From positions 1,650,728 to 1,714,727 of the forward strand of contig NC_030855.1 in NCBI RefSeq assembly GCF_000208745.1: 64,000 nt of DNA. Direction: 5' to 3'. This stretch comes from Theobroma cacao. Lineage: Eukaryota; Streptophyta; Magnoliopsida; Malvales; Malvaceae. Positions within the stretch are counted from its first letter, which is position 1, and the number at the start of each line of letters is the position of its first letter. Both the position numbers and the translations under genes were made by a program. Below, piece by piece: positions 56,301 to 64,000 of the stretch. The notes below the pieces were generated by a model, which was not told where the DNA came from, did not search any database, and saw only the letters and a program-made list of their open reading frames with translations.

Positions 56301-57866
56301 AATTAAGTCAACACCGCATTTAAGCGGTAGTCAGATAAGTTGCATATCATATCATGCATATACACCGAGCTTGAATTGATTTTATAATAGTCAAGCATTA
56401 ATGTGGTGAATTATGTATTGTACGTTGTGGATAGGTGGTGAGCAAATTATACTGGTAAAAGTACAGAGATTGTGCTTGAAGATTGGGATTAGGAGTACAT
56501 CGACTCCTATAACTGTGAGTAAACTTATTATTGTCTTAATTATCTAAAGTAGTTTTATACAATTGTGTGATTTTATAGAAAATGGGTTTAAATGGTAAAT
56601 TGCTATGTTTTAGGAGAAATTGTGATTTTATAAAATGATTTTATCAATTTTACGAAAAATTGAATACTGGTTTTGAAATTAGAGTAATTAGAGACTGCCT
56701 GCTTGTGTTTTAAATTGTGTTTTAAATTATATGGCTTATAGCAATATGTTAGCATGAATGGCAAATTCGGTATTTGAATCAAAATTATATGTACTATGTA
56801 TTCAGCCTTGAGAGGCTAGATTGCGATAAATTGCCATGTCATGCAGATAAAGTTTTTATAAATCAGGTGGTAGATAAAATAATCCATAAGCCCTGCAGTG
56901 GAGGTTCTGTGGACCAGCCTAAGAAAGGGGGCACAGAATCAGATATACCTTACCTCGATCGGAGAGCCGTGTGGAGGGTATCTCTGGAGGTAAAGATTTA
57001 AGTGCACTTCACGTGGACCACCGCGTGAGAGTGAGACTCAGCCAACGCCAAGGCATGGCTAGAATTTCGGATGTAAAGACATTTAACAGCCTTGGTGGTC
57101 TCAGTCAAATGCCTAGGCCAATGCATCCCGAGAATGATTTTGACAGGAGCCAAGTTTTGTGAGATATATAAGCCATGTTGATTAATTGAGTAAACTGAAT
57201 ATTCATGTTATGAAACATATATTGGAAAAGAATATTTTAATTCGTCTCCATTTACTCGCCTTTAGATAGTTTAAATGGTGTATGTTTACTCACTGAGATT
57301 TTATAATCTCACCACCCTCATTTCCTCACATTTCAAGCTCAGGGAATTCCATAGTTAGCTGACTTTGTCAAGGACCTTTATTTGGACTTGAATCGTCAAA
57401 AGCTGTAGGTTTCCAGCTTCAGATGCATTTTGGTTAGATGTGGGCCCACGTGTCGCTGTAAAAGTAATTTTATGCTTTGGTTATTTGTTTTATAGTATAT
57501 ATGAATATAATTAACTATTACGCTACAAGAATTATTTACCGATAGCTTTATAAAAATTATTTTACAAGAAAATAGTTTATTTTATTGAATATTTTTATTG
57601 TATTCAAATGGTCAGATTTTCACTTCAAATGAACGTTTTAGATACTTAATTTGTTTTAAATCACTAAATATATATTTTTTACTTACTTACTACATTTTTA
57701 GCAAGTTTTGAGATTTTCGACGAAAAATGACGAAAATGCCTCATTGATGCTAACATATTGCTTATTGATGAAGGAAAACCTCTAATCATTCAACATGAAT
57801 GATGCTATTGCTTGATTGGAATCAAGCCTCAATCAATCCCAATTGGCTACAGGGCTTATCCCAACA
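53312..57866 (-). mobile_element. Copia-type LTR, minus strand, interrupted
   Basis: On the minus strand it begins TGTTGGGATAAGCC (57866) preceded by a polypurine tract GTGCTAGTGGGAGA (57880-57867), the arrangement of a 3' LTR. It ends ...CCCATCA at 53312. Without the nested LTR (55062-about 57740) it is about 1.87 kb. Inserted within the Gypsy 3' LTR after 'gtatt'. Assignment to Copia rests on the LTR start and tract, since no coding domain remains. Confidence 0.55.
55062..57740 (+). mobile_element. Gypsy-type LTR (copy C), 3' truncated, nested in the Copia-type LTR
   Basis: Starts TGTCAAGCCC and is collinear with copies A and B ('gtcgattaagcctcgaacta', 'acaaaccctaggtggagaaa', 'gagtaaacttattatt', 'cccacgtgtc'). 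It stops around 57740, about 250 bases short of the usual GGGTCGTGACA end. Confidence 0.75.
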
Positions 57867-58083
57867 TCTCCCACTAGCACAAAGCTAATTGCTACCTCAT
57901 CGTATGTGGATTCAATCCATCTAGCAATCATGTCTGTATGTAGACTCGCTTGTGCCCTTCAATATGGTTAATTACTTTTATCTATCTTCGTGATGTCCAT
58001 GCATTGCATCATGTCATATTACTGTATCTAGATCCAATGAGACCCAGGTTTTGCTTGTATGTCTCCATTGTTACATTAACAAT
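57867..58083 (-). mobile_element. Internal remnant of the Copia-type element
   Basis: Sequence immediately inside the 3' LTR on the minus strand. No protein domain. It joins at about 58083 to TNL 3' flank matching unit I at about 23425, so roughly 210 bases of original flank (23210-23425 equivalent) and the remaining retroelement were deleted together. Confidence 0.4.
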
Positions 58084-58557
58084 GCTTATCCCAAATATAA
58101 GCAACAAAACTAAAAATGGCAAGAATTAGATATCGTAGAGTAGCAACACAATTGAAGTGCTATTTTTATTCACTTGGCATACACAATTTTAAACTTTGTA
58201 AACCACACCATAGGATTTGAATTCGACTTTTCAAGTAAAGAACACAAACACTTATCAAAAAATGAAATATTCAAATGCACGTTACAACACAACTTAGGTT
58301 TAATTAATACTACATTCACACAAAGCTGTTAAAGCGTGCACAACTAGGCTGCAATGCTAATGGCAAAGATGAGAGGATCAAAATAATATCTGCAAAGGAT
58401 TTCACCTCTGTCCTGATTTTATGACCTTTTCAACCTGGAAATAAAGAAGAAAGGATATAAATGAAAATTAAACTTATAAAAGATGATCCTGGATCTTACT
58501 TTTCAAGATAAAATAGAAATAATTAAAGTCCAATTTTAGTGATTACCTATTGATCCA
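58084..58557. other. 3' flank of TNL gene 3
   Basis: Nearly the same as 23425-23897 downstream of gene 2. No gene. Confidence 0.6.
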
Positions 58558-59097
58558 TCAATCATATTTTTTTCTTTTCTTGCTAGGCTGCTCCATTGTT
58601 GGGTCCAAGTCCTCCAAATCACTTGGATACACTAATCGAGCCCCACACTTGTTCACCTTGGTACCAATGCCAAGGGTTTCAAATAAAATCTCGATTCCAA
58701 TACAACTCCGTATCCAATCTCCGCTCTGTGAAATCTCATATTGGCCACTTTGATGCTTCAAAAAATTGTCTAAAATGTCACGAGGCAAATAGCGTAGCCA
58801 AAGGTGGTCCTCAGAGATCTGGCCTGATTTACTATTAAAAGAATACCCTGCAGTGGGTATCTCACATGCAAAACCTTCAAAATGGATTTTAATAGTACAT
58901 TCAATAACCTCCCCCCTCCAAGCAACATTATTAGAGGTAGGAACAAGAGCACAGCACAAGGAAAATCCCATCCACTGAATATCATTCTGCAAATTGGGTA
59001 TCATTACTGAACATTCCTCACTCTGGTGACTAAACCATTCAAAGATTTCACTTCCAGGTATAATAATGTCAAATGTTTGTCTTGCATTCACAACTAT
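58558..59097 (-). CDS. TNL gene 3, C-JID exon
   Basis: 540 nt with stop: IVVNARQTFDIIIPGSEIFE to PSKKRKKYD. One run differs more than the rest (WRGEVIECTIKIHFEGFACE against WRREQISCTIKIHFEGFTCR). Confidence 0.9.
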   Translation of the reverse strand: MVVNARQTFDIIIPGSEIFEWFSHQSEECSVMIPNLQNDIQWMGFSLCCALVPTSNNVAWRGEVIECTIKIHFEGFACEIPTAGYSFNSKSGQISEDHLWLRYLPRDILDNFLKHQSGQYEISQSGDWIRSCIGIEILFETLGIGTKVNKCGARLVYPSDLEDLDPTMEQPSKKRKKYD

Positions 59098-62000
59098 CTG
59101 CAAAACAAAGCTCCGTTATTGGGTAATTAGTTTAAGATTTTATATGCATTTTGCAATAGAATTATATTGAACCTTTCAATGCTTGAAGTTTGAAATTCAT
59201 AATTAAATATTCAAATTTTAATTCAATTAGTTGGTTCGGACATTTTGACTAATATTATTAATCAAATGGATTGGATGATGTGAACAAAGCAACGAATAAG
59301 AATGCATCACATGTCTAAAAGATAACATCATTTTATTTTTTTCATTTTTTTGTAGAAATTGCTATTTGAAAAATTAAAAAATTAGAAAAAAATAAAAATA
59401 CGCTTGTTGCTAAAAAATTTTACTTTTAAAATTAAAAATAATTTTTTTAGAAAATTCAATATATAAAAAAATTCTAATTTTCATAAAAAGGTTATCTTTG
59501 CAATTTAAAATAAAAAATCTAAAAATATCAAAAAATGTAAAACAAATTATTTTTGAAATAAAAAGTAAAAAAATAAGGGGGAAAGAGAGAGAAGGGGAAG
59601 GGGCAAATTAGTGCCAATCTAGCCAGCACGACCTACATCGACGCCTTCCCTCTATTTCCTCCCTACCCTATTTTTCCCTATCTCCCTAATCAATCCCCCT
59701 CTTTTCTCTCTCCCTGATTTTTTTTTCCTTTTTTGTTTTTTTTTCTTAATTTGTCATTTTCCAGGTTTAAAAAATTTTCAAAATTTTTATTTTAATATTA
59801 AATATAAAAAAAAAAGAAAAAACAAAAAATGGTGTGTCACATATATACACTTTTTTATTAATTATTTTTTTGTCACATCACCGATTTAAGTAACATTATT
59901 AATCAAAGATTCAAATCATTTATATTCAATGAAATTAAATTGAGTATCTAATTGTTACTTTTAAAATTTTAAGCATGAAATCGATAATTTTACTGTAATT
60001 GGGATAACAAATATGTAATTAATTCATTAATTTACTATTATAAATTCTTGAAAGTGAGAGTAAGAGAGCTTGAGAAATATACCTTAAGATGTCCTTTTAG
60101 CATTCTTAATGCATTATCATTCGCAGCCAAATTGAAGCAGTTAACACCATAATAATGTATCTTATCCGATGTAGTGTACGCTTTTGTTGGATTTGGAACT
60201 ATTTCCAATGAAGCGCAACCATCCAACCCTACTGCGATTATGCTTGATGGAAGCTGAGGCAATGTTTCAAGCTTTTTGCAATCCGCCAATTCGAGAAGAT
60301 AAAGCTTGGAAAGTTGACAAAGATTTGTAGGTAGGCTGGCGAAATTGTTATCACTAAGAGTCAATGTTCTCAATGAGGATAAGCAACATATATCACTAGG
60401 AATAGCCCCTTCACAAAGATTCCTGCCGCTTATATTCAACTCTCTTAAAGTACTCAAGCCTGATAAACGAGGTAACCTCAGAGCCATGGAATTCAGACTT
60501 TTTTTGGAAAGCATGTGATTCTGACTTGATAGTAGTACTCTGCAGCCCTTCCTACATATCCACTGTGGGAAAGATGGTGGTAAAATTTCAAATACAGAGC
60601 AGCCCGAAAGATTAAGAACTTGTAGGCTGCTGAGATTTCCAATTGAAGAGGGAAGTTCTTCAATACTTGTGCCATCTAAATGGAGCTCCAACAAACGTTC
60701 CATTTTTCCGGTGATCTCTGGAAACCTTCGAAGATCCTTGCAGCCTGAAAGAATCAATGTTTCAAGAGACTCCATTCCAATATTGGTTGAGAGACTCCTA
60801 AGACTTGTGCAGTTTCTTAAATTCAAAAGCTTGAGCTTGGGTAAAACTGAGATGGATGGATGGACATCTAATAAGCTGGTACAACCTTGCAAATTCAAAC
60901 TTTCGAGATTTTCAATCATCGTGAAGTCTGGTAAATTTTCAAGTTTAGAGCAGCCTGAGAGATTAAGAACTTTGAGATTGCTGAGATGTTCAAATGAAGA
61001 GGGAAGTTCTTTAATACTTGTCCCATCTAAATAGAGCTCCAGCAAACATTTCATTTCCCCGGTAATCTCTGGAAACCTTCGAAGATTCGAGCAGCTTGAA
61101 AGAACAAATGTTTCAAGAGATTCCATTCTAATTTTGGTTGCGAGACTCTTAAGACTTGTGCAGTTTCTTAAATTCAAAAGTTTAAGCTTGGGTAGAAATG
61201 TGATGGATGGATGGACATGTACTAAGTTGGTACAGCCTTCCAAATTCGAACTTTCCAAAATTTCGGCCCTTGTGAAGTCTGGTGTCCTGATCAGCTTTCG
61301 GGAGCCTTGGAGATCAAGGAATTTCAATTTATTTAAAAGCTGTCAAAGAAAGAATAAAAAGAAAAAAAAAGTTATTTTGTAACGAAATAATTCAAATTAT
61401 TGGTAATTTATATGAAGATAAGCTAAAAAGCCAACATCAAATAAAGTAATTCTTACTCTGTCTCTGTTCCATAGTTGTTTAATGCAGCTATCAGGTAAGA
61501 GAAGTGCAACAAGGTTGTCTGGTTGGAAGTCCCGAGGCAATGATTTTAAAGGACATCCAGGCCACTCAAAAAGCCGTAACTCATTAGAAAGATACGTGAG
61601 ATCACAAGATTTTAGGAGACCATGAACCATGAGCAATCTTAGTTTTTTCATCTTCAAGAAGGCATCAGCCCTCAAAGTGAAAGTCTCGTTTTGTTCCCTA
61701 ATAAATGAAAAGCAAGGACAAAAACACAAATGAACTTCACAACATATTATAGCAATCGAACAACCTACAAAGCTGAAGTATATGCTCATGAACTTGAGTT
61801 TCATCTTGCAGAAAAAATATTAAAGTCTTCAAATTTAGTAGCAATCAATATATGTCTCTCGCATTCTTATTTCTTGTCCACATTCAATCAAAATTTAGAT
61901 TCCTTTGTCAAGCTCTTTTCCATATCAACTTGATTGTTATGGTTTTTCCTTTCTGTACTTTGGTAGCATTAATTAATGTACTAATAATATATCATCAAAA

Positions 62001-64000
62001 TCAATAACCAATAGGTTAATATCCACTTTTAGGTAAAGTCATTCCAAATTTTTATTTTAGAAATTGGTTTAATGGATACATGAATATTTCTTCAGTTACC
62101 TATGTATCTTTACAATCTCCACAAATATTGTAACTCAGTACTTTTATACAAAATGAAAATTAACATAATTTCTTTAAATAAATAAAACATGTTTGGCATA
62201 TCCATTCCGTACTACTTAAATTGGCTGCTATTTATGAAGCCCTCAGTAGGCTTAATAGGCTACCATTTGACAGCTAAAGATAATTCAAGGGAAAGAAAGA
62301 AAAAAGGAAAAAAAACATTCTTATTAAATAAAAATAAATTAAAAATGTGGCATATACAATATATAAATTAATTAAATAAAGAAAAAATATGATTAAAAAT
62401 ATATTTAAAAAATTAATTTTTATATAGTTAATAAAATTATATATGGATATTTAGATAAAAGGAATATCAATCAATTATTAATATCATGAAACTAATTGAT
62501 AAAATGTTTAATTAATATCAATAGTTATAATGTAAATGTTAAAATTGATTTCAATTCTTTTATTTTCTTATAAAGAAAAATAAGTATTTTATTTTCACAT
62601 GGTAAATGTAAGATGCTTATATGTTTATTTAAATAGTTTAAAAAACATTTTATTTCATACCATTACTTTTATATATAATTTAAGACAAGAAATAAATGAA
62701 AGTTCAAACTGTCTAACATAAAACTGTTATTCTTAATAAAATAAATTAAAATAGGATTAAAAAAATACATTTGAAATGTTTATTAATTTATACGTAGTAT
62801 ACTGTATTTTAGAAGAAGTAATATAATGCATGAAAATAATATTCATTAATTAAGAATATCTCAATTTAATAAAAAATCAATAATTAAGAATAAAATAGAC
62901 AATTTAATAGATTATGAAAAATAAATGTCGTTTATTATTTATATTTTCGTAATTCAGGTTTCTATACATAATAAAGATAAAGATAAAAATAAAAGGAGAT
63001 ATATACTTGTACCCTATAGTGCTGTTGATGACCATGCCTTCAATCGCTTCTGTACCCTAAACATGAAGAGTATCATAAGACTTTACACAAAGAAATTGGA
63101 TAATTTTCCAAGTTAAGTAGAGAGTAAAATAAGTATACTCTTTATGAAATACTAACCGAGTTCTGTGTTAGCACTTGATATACATCACTTTCCTCCGACA
63201 ATCTACATCGTTTGCCTGGTTCATTAGGAGACTTTTGTCGAACAATATTTCTTCCCATCTCTTCTAGCAAATCATGCATCCCAATTTCGTTGTATTCAAC
63301 TGTTATGAGAGATCTCTCGATGAGAACATCTAATCCAATATCCGGATAATACCCACAGCCATCCAGTATTTTTGTTACAAAATCTCTGTCCTGCCCCTTA
63401 AAAAAATGTACAATATCTAGAAATATATTCTTCTCCGTATCTGTTAATCCATCAAAGCTTATTTGAAGACAATTGAGAATTGTACTGTTAGGTTCACTTT
63501 TAAGTCTATCTATGGCACTTCTCCATTGAGCTGCACCTCTACCACAAAGAAAAGAGCCCAAAACTTCAAGAGCTAATGGAAGGCCACCAGCATATTTCAC
63601 AACACTTTCAGAAAGCGATATGAAATCATCTTTTGGTGTATCACTTTTGAAAGCTTTCAAACTCAAAAGCCGCAGGGCTTCGGAGTCATCCAATGTTGTA
63701 GGCTTATACACATCATCCACTCCGTAGGAGTGCAACAACAGATGCTCATCTCTAGATGTTATGATGATTCTGCTCCCTAAACCAAACCAATCACGCTTTT
63801 CAGCCAAGCATTTAAAGTGCTGCATGTTATCCGCATCATCAATAACAATAAGAACCCTTTTATGACGTAGCCTACGTCTTATAATTTCAATTCCCTCCTC
63901 AACACTAAAAAATTGGAAATCTTGTCCAGGTAATAGCACAGAAAGAAGTTGCTTTTGTAAAGAAACAAGTCCGGATTTCATTGCAACTTCTCGAACACTT
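58558..64000 (-). CDS. TNL gene 3: TIR-NB-ARC-LRR-C-JID immune receptor, 5' end beyond right edge
   Basis: Close paralogue of gene 2. Exons: NB-ARC exon from the edge to 63157, microexon 63056-63013, linker exon 61697-61457, LRR exon 61339-60083, C-JID exon 59097-58558. All junctions are GT-AG and in phase, with no internal stop. The LRR, C-JID and microexon lengths equal those of gene 2; the linker exon is one codon longer. Motifs seen: VLIVIDDADN, GSRIIITSRDEHLL, GLPLALEVLGSFLCG, IGMHDLLEEMG (MHD kept, preceding Trp now Gly), the 117-residue LRR duplication, PGSEIFEWFSHQ and a KKRKKYD tail. The TIR exon and P-loop lie past 64000, so integrity of the whole gene cannot be judged. Confidence 0.9.
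59133..60023. mobile_element. MITE-like foldback element filling intron 5 of TNL gene 3
   Basis: Counterpart of 24476-25357, with the same pyrimidine-rich centre (about 59650-59750) and mirrored ends. Confidence 0.5.
60083..61339 (-). CDS. TNL gene 3, LRR exon
   Basis: 1257 nt from LLNKLKFLDLQGSRKL to MLKGHLK. Same LRR layout as gene 2, with differences concentrated on variable LRR positions (for example TSLLDVHPSISVLPKL against TSLAHVHPSIAFSPKL). Confidence 0.92.
61457..61697 (-). CDS. TNL gene 3, linker and first LRR exon
   Basis: 241 nt: EQNETFTLRADAFLKMKKLR, then LFEWPGCPLKSLPRDFQPDN and SCIKQLWNRDR before donor GTAAGA. Confidence 0.9.
61698..63012. other. Intron 3 of TNL gene 3 (1315 bp)
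   Basis: AT-rich, no gene seen; homologous to 27024-28291 of gene 2 with scattered small indels. Confidence 0.7.
63013..63056 (-). CDS. TNL gene 3, microexon (44 nt)
   Basis: GTEAIEGMVINSTI plus two bases, between acceptor 'catgtttag' and donor GG|GTACAA. One residue differs from gene 2 (Ser for Asn). Confidence 0.85.
63157..64000 (-). CDS. TNL gene 3, NB-ARC exon (cut by window edge)
   Basis: Open from the edge to VYQVLTQNS and donor GTTAGT. Begins in the region just after the P-loop (VREVAMKSGLVSLQKQLLS). Compared with gene 2, changes include KYAGG for EYASG before GLPL and EIGMHDLL for KIWMHDLL. Confidence 0.92.

Overview
This is nuclear DNA from a flowering plant, almost certainly a eudicot. 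It is AT-rich, has GT-AG introns, and is dominated by TIR-NB-ARC-LRR (TNL) immune receptor genes, a class essentially missing from grasses. The wording of the LRR and linker segments reminds me of Malvaceae (cacao/cotton-type) TNLs, but the species is not proven by the sequence. There are no bacterial operons, CRISPR arrays or convincing tRNA/rRNA genes.

Three TNL genes lie head to tail on the minus strand. Gene 1 (1-3520) shows its TIR and NB-ARC exons and runs off the left edge. Gene 2 (23898-30832) is complete: six exons whose lengths (503, 1096, 44, 238, 1257 and 540 nt) sum to an open frame of 1225 codons plus a stop. Gene 3 (58558 to beyond 64000) has the same exon pattern and lacks only its 5' end, which lies past the right edge. 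Each full protein has a TIR NADase domain, an NB-ARC switch, an LRR sensor with an internal 117-residue duplication, and a C-JID (post-LRR) domain ending in a basic KKRKR/KKRKK tail.

The array grew by segmental duplication. The repeating unit (about 30 kb) is: broken CLPX-like exons, MITE, SINE-like repeat, AT-rich spacer, foldback element, TNL 3' flank, TNL gene, TNL promoter. Unit I runs from about 9960 and unit II from about 40500. A smaller tandem duplication (31126-34880 and 34881-40735) lies between genes 2 and 3. Remnants of dead TNLs are scattered through the spacers: a C-JID piece next to a promoter module (9236-9660), two TIR start fragments (31455-31544 and 35142-35231), and many copies of the TNL upstream region.

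Mobile elements account for most of the rest. At 13676-22722 a foldback element is split by a 5'-truncated LINE (18-bp target duplication), which is itself split by a solo Gypsy LTR (5-bp target duplication). At 47523-58083 a gutted Gypsy element has its 3' LTR cut by a minus-strand Copia-type LTR, which is cut by a second Gypsy LTR. A hAT remnant with an 8-bp target duplication sits at 6871-8004, and a second solo LTR at 35963-38692. Several single-N positions (6957, 32247, 47290) are flanked by near-identical sequence, as expected of uncollapsed contig ends; a 115-base gap is at 39489-39603.
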